Shown: positions 36,763 through 45,259 of the stretch, piece after piece | Position numbering within the stretch: the stretch's first letter is position 1 | How the letters are laid out: each line of letters starts with the position of its first letter | Assembly: GCF_000186225.1 (NCBI RefSeq) | Contig: NC_014933.1 | Location: 3,472,001-3,536,000 of the forward strand | Origin: Bacteroides helcogenes P 36-108 | GTDB taxonomy: Bacteria; Bacteroidota; Bacteroidia; Bacteroidales; Bacteroidaceae | Direction of reading: 5' to 3' | Length of the DNA stretch: 64,000 nucleotides | Notes under the pieces: model-generated | What the model was told of the DNA's origin: nothing | What the model saw: only the letters and a program-made list of their open reading frames with translations | Database searches by the model: none | Program-made: the position numbers and the translations under genes

Positions 36763-37038
36763 ATGACTAAAGCTGATATTGTAAACGAAATTACAAAAAA
36801 CACCGGAATTGACAAAGTCACAGTACTTACAACCGTTGAAGCATTCATGGAAGCAGTGAAGGCATCTTTATCAAAAGATGAAAATGTTTACCTTCGCGGG
36901 TTTGGAAGTTTTGTAGTGAAAAAAAGAGCTCAGAAAACAGCTCGTAACATCTCCAAAAACACTACAATCATCATTCCGGAGCATAACATTCCGGCATTTA
37001 AGCCTGCTAAAACATTCACTCTTTCAGTGAAAAAATAA
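36763..37038 (+). CDS. HU-family DNA-binding protein
   Basis: This is a 91-residue basic protein with the HU/IHF fold: MTKADIVNEITKNTGIDK at the start, VYLRGFGSFVVKKRAQKTARN for the arm, and a proline at the tip (IIIPEHNIPAFKPAK). It bends and compacts DNA as a dimer. It is transcribed towards the mS38-like peptide and RNase G genes, 36 bases upstream of the peptide. Confidence 0.95.
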   Translation: MTKADIVNEITKNTGIDKVTVLTTVEAFMEAVKASLSKDENVYLRGFGSFVVKKRAQKTARNISKNTTIIIPEHNIPAFKPAKTFTLSVKK

Positions 37039-37073
37039 TAAACATTAGTATTAACCCATAAAATTTTGAAGCT

Positions 37074-37166
37074 ATGCCAAGCGGAAAGAAGAAAAAAAGA
37101 CATAAAATGTCAACGCACAAGCGTAAAAAAAGACTAAGAAAGAACAGACATAAAAGCAAAAAGTAA
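37074..37166 (+). CDS. 30-residue AURKAIP1/COX24 (mS38)-like ribosomal peptide
   Basis: An ATG at 37074 opens a 30-codon frame starting MPSGKKKKRHKMSTHKRKKR and ending RLRKNRHKSKK. More than half of the residues are Lys or Arg. The KM-x2-HK-R-KKR pattern is that of the AURKAIP1/COX24 domain, the mitochondrial ribosomal protein mS38 family, with short bacterial members in Bacteroidetes. It probably binds rRNA of the small subunit. It lies between the HU and RNase G genes, a place that fits a translation-linked role. It is too short for most gene callers. Confidence 0.75.
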   Translation: MPSGKKKKRHKMSTHKRKKRLRKNRHKSKK

Positions 37167-37184
37167 TTTTTAGTCTGAAGGACA

Positions 37185-37237
37185 AAACAAAGAACAAACT
37201 TGTGAAGCCAAATGTCTCGCGGGTTTGTTCTTTGTTT
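37185..37237 (+). terminator. Long hairpin between the mS38-like peptide and RNase G genes
   Basis: Arms 37185-37199 and 37223-37237 form a perfect 15-bp stem with a 23-base loop; the right arm ends in TTTGTTT. It can stop the HU/peptide message or partly attenuate read-through into RNase G, whose GTG start lies 35 bases on. Confidence 0.65.
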
Positions 37238-37272
37238 AAGTACCCAATTGAATAATTAAAAAGCAAATTATT

Positions 37273-38847
37273 GTGACAAGCGAACTCGTTGTTGACGTAC
37301 AGCCCAAAGAGGTTTCCATCGCACTGCTTGAGGACAAGCAGCTTGTGGAACTGCAAAGTGAAGGCAGAAGCCTGTACTTTTCTGTGGGCAACATGTATTT
37401 GGGACGCATCAAGAAGTTGATGCCGGGCCTGAATGCCTGCTTCGTGGACGTGGGTTACGAGAAAGATGCTTTTCTTCATTATCTGGACTTAGGTCCTCAA
37501 TTCAACTCTTTAGAGAAGTACGTAAAGCAAACTTTAAGCGATAAAAAAAAGCTAAATCCTATTACAAAAGCAACCATACTTCCCGATCTTGAAAAAGACG
37601 GAACTGTTTCCAACACTCTCAAGGTAGGACAAGAAGTAGTGGTGCAAATTGTTAAGGAACCTATCTCTACCAAAGGGCCACGACTGACTTCCGAACTCTC
37701 TTTTGCCGGAAGATATCTTGTGCTTATCCCCTTTAACGACAAGGTTTCCGTATCACAAAAAATTAAGTCAAGCGAAGAACGTGCCCGCCTCAAGCAACTG
37801 CTGATGAGCATCAAGCCGAAAAATTTCGGAGTGATTGTACGCACAGTGGCCGAAGGCAAACGCGTAGCCGAACTTGATGGAGAGCTTAAAGTATTACTGA
37901 AGCATTGGGAAGATGCCATTACCAAAGTACAGAAAGCCACTAAGTTTCCGACACTGATTTACGAAGAGACCAGCCGCGCCGTAGGATTGCTACGCGACCT
38001 GTTCAATCCTTCGTTTGAAAGCATCCACGTCAACGACGAAGCGGTGTATCACGAAATCAAGGACTACGTAACGCTTATCGCTCCCGAACGGGCAGATATC
38101 GTGAAGCTGTACAAGGGCCAACTTCCCATTTACGACAATTTCGGTATCACCAAACAGATTAAATCATCATTTGGCAAAACCATTTCATACAAAAGTGGCG
38201 CTTACCTGATTATTGAGCATACTGAAGCGCTTCACGTAGTTGACGTGAACAGCGGTAACCGCACCAAGAATGCCAACGGACAGGAAGGCAACGCACTGGA
38301 AGTGAACTTAGGAGCAGCCGATGAACTGGCACGCCAGCTACGACTGAGAGATATGGGTGGTATCATTGTGGTGGACTTCATAGACATGAACGAAGCCGAA
38401 AATCGTCAGAAACTTTACGAACGTATGTGCCAAAACATGCAAAAGGACAGGGCACGCCACAACATCCTTCCACTCAGCAAATTCGGGCTGATGCAGATCA
38501 CACGTCAGCGTGTGCGACCGGCTATGGATGTCAACACCACGGAAACCTGCCCTACCTGCTTCGGTAAAGGTACTATCAAATCGTCCATCCTCTTTACGGA
38601 CACTTTAGAGAGTAAAATTGACTATCTGGTCAACAAATTGAAGATTAAGAAATTCTCGTTACACATCCACCCGTACATTGCGGCCTATATCAATCAGGGA
38701 ATTGTATCCCTGAAACGAAAATGGCAAATGAAGTACGGATTCGGAATCAAGATTATTCCAAGCCAGAAGCTCGCGTTTCTGGAGTATGTATTCTACGACC
38801 CGCATGGGGAGGAGATAGACATGAAGGAAGAAATCGAAATCAAATAA
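37273..38847 (+). CDS. rng: Ribonuclease G/E family endonuclease
   Basis: The protein has 524 residues and a GTG start. The S1-like domain holds YLGRIKKLMPGLNACFVDVGY. The RNase H-like catalytic part has VDVNSGNRT and GIIVVDFIDMNEAENR with the metal-binding Asp residues. The Zn-link is CPTCFGKG (C-P-x-C). It cuts single-stranded A/U-rich RNA, including rRNA precursors. At this length it is the RNase G type, without the long RNase E scaffold tail. A strong terminator follows. Confidence 0.92.
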   Translation: MTSELVVDVQPKEVSIALLEDKQLVELQSEGRSLYFSVGNMYLGRIKKLMPGLNACFVDVGYEKDAFLHYLDLGPQFNSLEKYVKQTLSDKKKLNPITKATILPDLEKDGTVSNTLKVGQEVVVQIVKEPISTKGPRLTSELSFAGRYLVLIPFNDKVSVSQKIKSSEERARLKQLLMSIKPKNFGVIVRTVAEGKRVAELDGELKVLLKHWEDAITKVQKATKFPTLIYEETSRAVGLLRDLFNPSFESIHVNDEAVYHEIKDYVTLIAPERADIVKLYKGQLPIYDNFGITKQIKSSFGKTISYKSGAYLIIEHTEALHVVDVNSGNRTKNANGQEGNALEVNLGAADELARQLRLRDMGGIIVVDFIDMNEAENRQKLYERMCQNMQKDRARHNILPLSKFGLMQITRQRVRPAMDVNTTETCPTCFGKGTIKSSILFTDTLESKIDYLVNKLKIKKFSLHIHPYIAAYINQGIVSLKRKWQMKYGFGIKIIPSQKLAFLEYVFYDPHGEEIDMKEEIEIK

Positions 38848-38850
38848 AAG

Positions 38851-38889
38851 AAAAACGGCGGAGAGGTTAAGTTCTCCGCCGTTTTTTTT
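38851..38889 (+). terminator. Terminator of the RNase G gene
   Basis: A 14-bp stem (38851-38864 with 38873-38886), GC-rich in its centre, ends in eight T on the plus strand. It is four bases beyond the RNase G stop. The run of A at the 5' side makes it usable from the minus strand as well, where the helicase gene ends at 38929. Confidence 0.92.
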
Positions 38890-38928
38890 CTTACGCCCGA
38901 TGCCGTACCGCCAAAGGATGCGCAGATT

Positions 38929-41211
38929 TCATAGTTTTATTGTCTTCACCTTACCGGGAAACACAGTCAGATGCACCGTACCGTTACGTTCAATATCCAC
39001 CTCCTGATATTTGGCTTCCACCATCACCTTCCCGTCCAGTGCCATCACCCCCCATTGGTAAGCATTTTCCTCATAAGCACAGAAGTTGCCCACCGGAGGC
39101 ATAATCTTCCTGTACTGCGGAGGAACCACTATGCGTTCCCCGGACTTCAATCCCCATTTCATTCCCATTTGGAAGGGCAGGGCATCTTTTATTTTTATCA
39201 ACCTTTGCTGCCTTTTCTGTTCCTCTTCAAGCATCTCTCTTTCCTGATTTTTCTCGGCGCGCAGGCCGGTCTTTTCCTTTAGCTTGCCTATGACGTAGTC
39301 AAAATCCTCTTGAGGCGATTTAGGGGCATTACAAGCAATGTATTGTTTCTTCTTCCCTCGTTCTGCATGATAATAGTTCCCTTTCCGGTCCATCACCACA
39401 ATGCTTTTGTCTTCCAGATGCCCGCAACACCAGTAAGCCTCCTCATTGTCACCTTCCAGCAGGCAGACAAAGGCGCGGAAAAAGCCGCCCTCTGCGGGGT
39501 TGACCAGTTTGCAATTCTTCGGGATGTTATAATCCGGTATCCTGAGATAGAAACCTATAAAAATCAGCTCCCTTTTGTCCAGCAGGGGCGAAGTCACATA
39601 GGCCTTCTTGGTGCGGCTGAAGAAGACATCTCCTACCTTCAGCATCTCCACGCTTCCGAACCGCAATACGGCAGGCCTTTCTCTGTAAATCCGGTTTACC
39701 TTCAAATCTATGTAGAACACCTTGCCGGCCTTATCCGTCACCACCATAATATCGTCTTTGGCAAACTTAATCTTACGGTAACAATCGATTTTTATCAGTT
39801 GCTTGCCCGCCTCGTCCACCACTCCGGTCCGCCCGTCTTCAAATCGGACAGCCGCCCGGTTTCCTTTGGTGTCAAACACTTCCAAGTAGCGAGACTCTGC
39901 CACCCTCTTTTCTCCGCGCTTCAATCCCCAAAGCCCGTTTTGCCGGTCATAGTAGGCTTTCAAGGCAGATTGCGCTTCTTCACCGGAGGCTGTTTTCCGG
40001 TTTTCAATATCATCCATCAGCCGGTTGTGTGTCATCACAATCTCCATTTCATTGTCCGTAGCCTCCACCCGCTCCGGCAAATCCGCTGACACCCGGCAAC
40101 TGTTTATCCGCGCCTGGGACAGAGCATTGCCAATCATCCGCCCCTCAAACATCGCCTCCCAATCCCATTCCCTGGTTGGCAATCCGAATATCCGGTACAG
40201 TCCCACGTTATCTATCAATATGCACGACTCCTTGTCTCCCGATTTGCGCAGCCCCCTTCCCACTTGTTGCAGATACTTGGCAAGCGACAGGGTTGGGCGT
40301 GCCAACTGTATGAACTCCACATCGGGACAATCGAATCCCTCGGAGAATATGTCCACATTCACCAATACCTTTATTCTCCCCTGCCGGAAGTCGTCCACAA
40401 GCCTCTTGCGCTCAATGGCGGGAGTCTTGCTGTCAATGGCCACCGCTTCCACCCCGCGTGTGCTGTAATAGGCGGCAATCCTGCGGGCATGGGCTATGCT
40501 GATGGCATATACAATCCCCTTCTTTCCACGGGCATATCGTTCAATGCTCGCATACAGCCGCTCGATGCTTGGCTGCCGGTTCAGCAGCTCATTCATTTCC
40601 TTCACCTGATAGTCTCCGTCCGCGCCACGTTTCTTCAACGTGTCAATCAGCCGTTGCTCCCTACTGTTTGCACGGATAGACACATAATCGAATACGGACA
40701 GCCATCCCTTGCCTATGAACTCCGCTATGCTCCACGATGTAATCAGTGTGTCAAACAATCCGGTGAACCCCTTGCGGTTCAACCGGCAAGGAGTGGCGGT
40801 CATGCCTAACATCCGGGCATCCGGGCATTTCCGCCAAAGCTCCATGTATGTGTCCGCCAAAGAGTGGTGCGCCTCGTCTATGACAATCAAGTCCGGCTTC
40901 CCCTCCATCTCCTTCCAGTGCCGCGAAAGCCACTGGATGGACATCACCTTTACCGCGCCGTTCTCCCTGTCGATGCCATACCGGGCTATGGTTGCCTCTA
41001 TCTGTTCCACCAATTCCCTGCGGTGGGCCACAATCCATATCCGGCTATCGGGGCGGTGCAAGGCTTCGCGAACCACCGCCGTCAGCAGATGTGTCTTTCC
41101 CGTGCCGGTGGGCATCTGAACCATTACGCTCCGGTGACGGGTCCACTCTTCAAAAAGCCTGGACTTCATTTCCACCTGATAATCCCGGAGAACGTAATTT
41201 TTAGAATCCAT
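38929..41211 (-). CDS. DEAD/DEAH-box helicase with WG-type repeats
   Basis: The protein has about 760 residues. The helicase core (residues 1-400) has motif I MPTGTGKTHLL, motif II LIVIDEAHHS, motif III MTATPCRL, NVDIFSEGFDCPDV and motif VI QQVGRGLRKSG. After a linker come beta-rich modules with the WG signature: GLWGLKRGEKRVAESRYLEV, MGMKWGLKSGERIVVPPQYR and QWGVMALDGKVMVEAKYQEV. This resembles SSL2-like helicases of repair or defence. The chosen ATG (41211) directly precedes NYVLRDYQ; one at 41232 is possible. Base composition is richer in G+C than the capsule core. It lies 26 bases past the WecA stop. Confidence 0.82.
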   Translation of the reverse strand: MDSKNYVLRDYQVEMKSRLFEEWTRHRSVMVQMPTGTGKTHLLTAVVREALHRPDSRIWIVAHRRELVEQIEATIARYGIDRENGAVKVMSIQWLSRHWKEMEGKPDLIVIDEAHHSLADTYMELWRKCPDARMLGMTATPCRLNRKGFTGLFDTLITSWSIAEFIGKGWLSVFDYVSIRANSREQRLIDTLKKRGADGDYQVKEMNELLNRQPSIERLYASIERYARGKKGIVYAISIAHARRIAAYYSTRGVEAVAIDSKTPAIERKRLVDDFRQGRIKVLVNVDIFSEGFDCPDVEFIQLARPTLSLAKYLQQVGRGLRKSGDKESCILIDNVGLYRIFGLPTREWDWEAMFEGRMIGNALSQARINSCRVSADLPERVEATDNEMEIVMTHNRLMDDIENRKTASGEEAQSALKAYYDRQNGLWGLKRGEKRVAESRYLEVFDTKGNRAAVRFEDGRTGVVDEAGKQLIKIDCYRKIKFAKDDIMVVTDKAGKVFYIDLKVNRIYRERPAVLRFGSVEMLKVGDVFFSRTKKAYVTSPLLDKRELIFIGFYLRIPDYNIPKNCKLVNPAEGGFFRAFVCLLEGDNEEAYWCCGHLEDKSIVVMDRKGNYYHAERGKKKQYIACNAPKSPQEDFDYVIGKLKEKTGLRAEKNQEREMLEEEQKRQQRLIKIKDALPFQMGMKWGLKSGERIVVPPQYRKIMPPVGNFCAYEENAYQWGVMALDGKVMVEAKYQEVDIERNGTVHLTVFPGKVKTIKL

Positions 41212-41237
41212 TGTCTTTTGCTGAAAAAGCAACTGTT

Positions 41238-42329
41238 TTATTTCTTATCCCGCAGATAATCCCAATACAGGTTCAGCCCCGTCCAAATGGCAATATCCGC
41301 TATCAGCATCACCGTGTTATTGACATACGGCATCAGCAGGATGTTGGCGGCACTGAAAGCGCAAGACATCAACAGCAGGCTGAGCATCGCCTTACGGGGA
41401 GTCAACCCAATAGCAAGAAGCTTGTGGTGAATATGGTTCTTGTCCGGTTCAAAGGGACTTTTGCCCTTGCGGATGCGCAGCATGACCACGCGAACCACGT
41501 CGAACGTGGGGATTATCAGCGTACTGAAAGCAATGACGAAAGCCCCCTCCGTATAATCCATCACATCGGGATTGACCTGGCTGTACTTGATGGCAAGGAA
41601 ACTGAGCGTATAACCCAACGTCAGGCTGCCGGTATCGCCCATGAAAATCTTGCGGGCACGTTCCACGCTGCCAAAAACATTGTAATAGAAGAACGGGACA
41701 AGCACCCCGAAAGTGCCCGCAGCAAGCATCGCATAGCTCCAAAGCCCTTTCTCCATGAAGAGGAAAGTGAAAATGAGCAGAGCCACGCTGCTAAGGCCGG
41801 ACGCAAGACCGTCGATGCCGTCTATCAGGTTGATGGCGTTGGTGATGAAAACCACCGTAAGCACCGTGAAAGGCATACCCACACAAGCGGGAAGTTCGTG
41901 GATGCCGAACAGCCCGTATAAATCGTTGAGCCAAAGTCCCGAAAGGGGGAACAGGCAGGCGCAGAATATCTGAATGACAAACTTCTGACGGTAGCGCACG
42001 CCCACAAGGTCGTCCGCTATGCCCGTCAGGTAGAGCAGCGTCATGCCACAGGCAAAAAGCAACAACTCGGGAAGCAGATAACCCGCATAAACGGAAGAAA
42101 TATTGTCTCCGTCTAACAAACGGAAAGCATAGACCAGGCAGAATGAGAACAAGGTTGTTGGGAAGAAAGATACACCGCCCAGGCGGGGAATGGCCTTCGT
42201 GTGAACCTTGCGTTCATCGGGAATGTCGAACAGCTTCTTGCGCATGGAGATTAGCAGGATGCGCGGGATTAGGACGCGGGCAATAAAAGCTGACATCAGA
42301 AAGGTCAGAATGATAAAGAAAATGTTCAT
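41238..42329 (-). CDS. WecA/MraY-family undecaprenyl-phosphate glycosyl-1-phosphate transferase
   Basis: From the ATG at 42329 the product is about 363 residues with some ten transmembrane helices. The family motifs are AIPRLGGVSFF (cytoplasmic loop 1), TGIADDLVGVRYR, INLIDGIDGLASG, IFMGDTGSLTLGY and the His box NHIHHKLL. It loads the first sugar-1-phosphate on to undecaprenyl phosphate and so starts the capsule repeat. Bacteroides capsule loci usually end with such a gene. It is set apart from the other capsule genes by a 1-kb scarred region. The frame extending to 42398 would cover a leader repeat and is rejected. Confidence 0.88.
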   Translation of the reverse strand: MNIFFIILTFLMSAFIARVLIPRILLISMRKKLFDIPDERKVHTKAIPRLGGVSFFPTTLFSFCLVYAFRLLDGDNISSVYAGYLLPELLLFACGMTLLYLTGIADDLVGVRYRQKFVIQIFCACLFPLSGLWLNDLYGLFGIHELPACVGMPFTVLTVVFITNAINLIDGIDGLASGLSSVALLIFTFLFMEKGLWSYAMLAAGTFGVLVPFFYYNVFGSVERARKIFMGDTGSLTLGYTLSFLAIKYSQVNPDVMDYTEGAFVIAFSTLIIPTFDVVRVVMLRIRKGKSPFEPDKNHIHHKLLAIGLTPRKAMLSLLLMSCAFSAANILLMPYVNNTVMLIADIAIWTGLNLYWDYLRDKK

Positions 42330-42351
42330 GGTAAAAAAATTAGTATACGTT

Positions 42352-42374
42352 AAGTCGAAAGTTGGACTGATTTT
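42352..42374 (-). repeat. Leader repeat, copy 1 (before the WecA-like gene)
   Basis: A 23-base element matches 57560-57582 at 21 of 23 positions in the same orientation. Here it lies 23 bases before the start of the WecA-like gene; the other copy is upstream of the first cupin gene. A shared regulatory or leader role is possible. Confidence 0.5.
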
Positions 42375-42378
42375 CAGT

Positions 42379-42640
42379 TTAGTATAAGTTTCTGTCAAAT
42401 CCTCCCACCAGTTTCATCCAAAACTCGTGGAACTCTTCTTCCGTCATCAATCGGCGCAGGCACTCCAAGAGGCGCAGCAGGCTGTCGTGCCTCGCTCCTC
42501 GTCCCTTTTTATTTTTTGGTAGGTGCAGGGACTCACCCCCGCCTCCTCGCAGAAGCCATTCTGCTTGATGCCCAGATAACTACGCGCAGCTTCGATTTGT
42601 CTTCCCCAATGAAGGGGATAGATAAACTCTGTTTTTAAAA
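42379..42640 (-). pseudogene. Frameshifted XRE-type HTH regulator
   Basis: On the minus strand one frame reads GRQIEAARSYLGIKQNGFCEEAG and SPCTYQKIK. A one-base shift in the A-run at about 42506-42518 moves it to KKGRGARHDSLLRLLECLRRL and EEEFHEFWMKLVGGFDRNLY, ending at 42379. Joined, they look like a helix-turn-helix regulator of the XRE/Cro type. No in-frame ATG precedes it. Either the gene is broken or an A-run was misread. The family call rests on pattern only. Confidence 0.5.
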
Positions 42641-42731
42641 GTAGAAATCATGAACGAATGTAAAATGTCACTGTTCCAAACCCCATTGCCCCGCAAAGGT
42701 ACACCGAGAGGAAAACAGGAACGGAAAGGCA

Positions 42732-43070
42732 AAAAATGCACTAAATGCACAAAATGCAGTACCCCCACCGCTTCACACACGCGGGCGCGTACCTTATATA
42801 TGAAAATATTGATTTGAACTGCTCATCTCGCTGCCGTATTCCATGCCCATTGCGCTGAAAATCTGCTCCATGTCCGTGTCGCGGTTGCGAAACTGGTCTT
42901 GCCATTGGTGGATGGCGGATTTGGCGGGAGAAGAGCCCGTTCTCCGCCGAAGGGATGAGAGGCTTGACCTGTGCGGGTGTACCTGAGGGAGCTTCGCTTA
43001 TATAATAAGGTACGCGCCCGCGTGTGTGAAGCGGTGGGGGTACTGCATTTTGTGCATTTAGTGCATTTTT
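42732..43070. repeat. 66-bp perfect inverted repeat around a 207-bp segment
   Basis: Arms 42732-42797 and 43005-43070 are identical in inverted orientation over all 66 bases. The segment between them (42798-43004) has one minus-strand frame that reads AIHQWQDQFRNRDTDMEQIF and GMEYGSEMSSSNQYFHI before a stop, which looks like a gene end. Possible meanings are a small inverted-repeat mobile element, an invertible segment, or a fold-back duplication. No transposase or clear internal promoter is seen. Confidence 0.85.
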
Positions 43071-43075
43071 CCGAG

Positions 43076-43158
43076 AGGTCAACACCGCGTCGCTAAAGGT
43101 CAACACTACGCTGCCAAAGGTCAACTCTGGCAGCGTAAAGGTCAACTCTGCATTTTCA
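43076..43158. repeat. Four imperfect 21-bp tandem repeats
   Basis: The block AAAGGTCAACnCTnCGCTGCC occurs four times with drift between about 43076 and 43158. The repeat length is a multiple of three, so it could have been coding. It stands against the right arm of the 66-bp inverted repeat. Confidence 0.6.
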
Positions 43159-43233
43159 ACTTTCAACTGAAATTAGGGTTCGCCCAAAGCCTCGAAGATG
43201 AACCTTACCTGCGCAACGTGGTCACAAAATAGC

Positions 43234-43274
43234 TGATAGTTGATAGATACCACGCGGTCATCTATCAACTATCA
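43234..43274. repeat. 15-bp inverted repeat
   Basis: Arms 43234-43248 and 43260-43274 pair perfectly over 15 bases with an 11-base loop, followed by a partial third copy (ATCAAC). It lies 19 bases before the small peptide gene at 43293. Confidence 0.75.
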
Positions 43275-43292
43275 TTTATCAACTAAATTATC

Positions 43293-43385
43293 ATGGAACA
43301 GAAATCAAAATCAAAGGGGGGCTTTGTCCTCAAAACCATTGTGGCAGTGGCTACCGTGATGCAACTATTCTTTTTTGGATGCTAA
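43293..43385 (+). CDS. Possible 30-residue membrane peptide
   Basis: An ATG at 43293 opens a 30-codon frame that starts MEQKSKSKGG and ends AVATVMQLFFFGC. A basic start, one hydrophobic helix and a final Cys make it resemble the 'smalltalk' peptides found with amidase genes at Bacteroides capsule loci, but the sequence is not a clear match and no amidase gene is present. It runs opposite to the capsule operon, with 15 bases to the Gmd stop. Confidence 0.4.
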   Translation: MEQKSKSKGGFVLKTIVAVATVMQLFFFGC

Positions 43386-43400
43386 CAATTTAGCCCATTA

Positions 43401-44483
43401 TTATTCTGCCATTTGGCTCTTGATATATAGCTTTTTTACAAACCGCATATCATGTGTCACCATAATCTTTACTAATTCGGAAAAACTCGTTTTTATCGGA
43501 TTCCAACCAAGTAACGTTTTCGCTTTTGTCGGATTACCCAACAATTGTTCAACTTCACAAGGACGGAAATACTTAGGATCAACCTCAACCAATGATTTGC
43601 CAGTCTTTACATCAATTCCTTTTTCATTCACACCTTCACCTTCCCAACGTAGTTCAATGCCAACCTCTTTAAAAGCCAAAGTTGCGAACTCACGAACCGT
43701 ATGCATCTCACCAGTAGCTATCACAAAATCCTCTGGAATGTCATGCTGTAGAATCAACCACATACATTCCACATAATCCTTTGCATACCCCCAGTCACGG
43801 AGCGAATTCAGGTTACCCAAATATAACTTATCTTGAAAGCCCTGAGCTATACGGGCAGCAGCAAGCGTTATCTTTCTCGTCACGAATGTTTCACCTCTAC
43901 GTTCACTCTCATGATTAAACAAGATTCCATTTACAGCAAACATTCCATAACTCTCCCGATAATTTTTAGTAATCCAGAAGCCATATTGTTTTGCCACTCC
44001 ATAAGGACTACGAGGATAAAAAGGCGTCGTTTCTTTTTGAGGAACTTCCTGCACCTTCCCAAACAGTTCCGAAGTGGAAGCCTGATATATCTTTGTTTTT
44101 CTCTCCAAACCAAGAATACGTACCGCTTCAAGCATACGAAGAGTACCTATTGCATCTGATTCCGCGGTATATTCAGGTACATCAAAACTTACCTTCACAT
44201 GACTCTGAGCAGCGAGATTATAAATTTCATCCGGTTGCACCAATTGAATAATTCGGATTAGCGAACTACTATCCGTCATATCTCCATAATGGAGATTTAT
44301 TAAACGGTCTTTCTTCATATCCCGTACCCACTCATCTAAATAAAGATGCTCGATACGTCCTGTATTAAAAGAGGAAGAACGGCGAAGAACACCATGAACT
44401 TCATATCCTTTTTCAATTAAAAACTCAGCCAAGAACGAGCCATCCTGACCCGTAATACCTGTTAGTAATGCTACCTTTTTCAT
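43401..44483 (-). CDS. gmd: GDP-mannose 4,6-dehydratase
   Basis: This is a 360-residue extended SDR protein. The NAD(P) motif is [14 protein letters not shown], the catalytic Tyr-x3-Lys is YGVAKQYG with the preceding QASTSELFG, and [16 protein letters not shown] is a hallmark of Gmd. It makes GDP-4-keto-6-deoxy-mannose from GDP-mannose, the branch point to GDP-fucose, GDP-rhamnose, GDP-6-deoxytalose and GDP-perosamine. It is five bases after a glycosyltransferase gene. A clear GDP-fucose synthase is not in the window. Confidence 0.95.
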   Translation of the reverse strand: MKKVALLTGITGQDGSFLAEFLIEKGYEVHGVLRRSSSFNTGRIEHLYLDEWVRDMKKDRLINLHYGDMTDSSSLIRIIQLVQPDEIYNLAAQSHVKVSFDVPEYTAESDAIGTLRMLEAVRILGLERKTKIYQASTSELFGKVQEVPQKETTPFYPRSPYGVAKQYGFWITKNYRESYGMFAVNGILFNHESERRGETFVTRKITLAAARIAQGFQDKLYLGNLNSLRDWGYAKDYVECMWLILQHDIPEDFVIATGEMHTVREFATLAFKEVGIELRWEGEGVNEKGIDVKTGKSLVEVDPKYFRPCEVEQLLGNPTKAKTLLGWNPIKTSFSELVKIMVTHDMRFVKKLYIKSQMAE

Positions 44484-44488
44484 ATATT

Positions 44489-45250
44489 CTATTTTCTAAC
44501 AAATTCTATCAACTTATAAAAATACCTCAAAGACAAAAGTAATATATTACTCCTCACACCATTTTCTCTAAAAGCACGAAGATGCTCTCTCATTATACAG
44601 CAATGACTTTGCAAACCATTTGTGCTAATGCCTCCTATTCTCATTGTCACCATATCCAAAGGTAAATACTTCAAAGAGATACGATACACATAGATAAAAC
44701 GTAGCAACAAATCAAAATCTGCCGCAATCTTAAAATCTACTTTATATAGTCCATACTCATCAAAACAACTTTTCCTGCAATAAAAAGTAGGATGTGCCGG
44801 CATAAATCCCAGCTTCATCAATGCAGGTCTAAAAATTTTAGATGAATAATATCGAATGGAACGATTCAAATTATTCGTCCTGACAAAATGAACATCTCCA
44901 TAAACCGCATCCACTTCCGTAGTAAAACTATTGGCTACCTTTTCAACGATTGTAGTAGAAGTAAAGAAATCATCAGAATTCAATATTCCCACAACATCAC
45001 CGGTCGCAATTCTGATTCCCTTATTGATAGCATCATATAGTCCATTATCCTCTTCACTTATCCATTTCATTCTCCCTTTAAAGTAGGGTTCATATCCTTT
45101 TATGATATCCACTGTACTATCTTTTGATAATCCATCCACTACAATATATTCAATCTCCTGATAAGACTGCGCCAGAACAGATTTGATAGTATCACAAAGG
45201 GTAGAACTACTATTAAAAGTAGCGGTAATAAGAGATATTTTCATCATCAC
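44489..45250 (-). CDS. GT2 glycosyltransferase
   Basis: The protein has 253 residues with a GT-A fold. It begins [34 protein letters not shown] follows, then the metal-binding segment [24 protein letters not shown] matches WcaA/PGL-type family 2 enzymes. It adds one sugar to the lipid-linked capsule repeat on the cytoplasmic face. The donor is unknown. It lies nine bases after the epimerase gene. Confidence 0.87.
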   Translation of the reverse strand: MMMKISLITATFNSSSTLCDTIKSVLAQSYQEIEYIVVDGLSKDSTVDIIKGYEPYFKGRMKWISEEDNGLYDAINKGIRIATGDVVGILNSDDFFTSTTIVEKVANSFTTEVDAVYGDVHFVRTNNLNRSIRYYSSKIFRPALMKLGFMPAHPTFYCRKSCFDEYGLYKVDFKIAADFDLLLRFIYVYRISLKYLPLDMVTMRIGGISTNGLQSHCCIMREHLRAFRENGVRSNILLLSLRYFYKLIEFVRK

Positions 45251-45259
45251 TTAAATAAC

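Larger units (their letters stand above)
42640..43292. other. Gene-poor scar between Gmd and the WecA-like gene
   Basis: No intact gene is seen. The stretch holds the 66-bp inverted repeat, the 21-bp tandem repeats, the 15-bp inverted repeat and short gene-end remnants on both strands (for example a plus-strand frame ending LEDEPYLRNVVTK before TAG at 43230-43232). The reading frames that cross it are frame-shifted relative to one another, so it looks like several past insertions and deletions. Confidence 0.6.

Noticed and set aside
37072..37479. A 135-codon minus-strand frame across the HU/RNase G gap
   Set aside because: It runs opposite the mS38-like peptide and the start of RNase G and crosses a strong hairpin; composition is that of a shadow frame.
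42732..43070. A capsule-type invertible promoter in the 66-bp inverted repeat
   Set aside because: The arms are far longer than known invertible capsule sites and no consensus promoter was found in the segment.
43293..43385. Firm call of a 'smalltalk' peptide
   Set aside because: Size and topology fit but the sequence does not match the family closely and the usual amidase gene is missing; kept as a low-confidence peptide.
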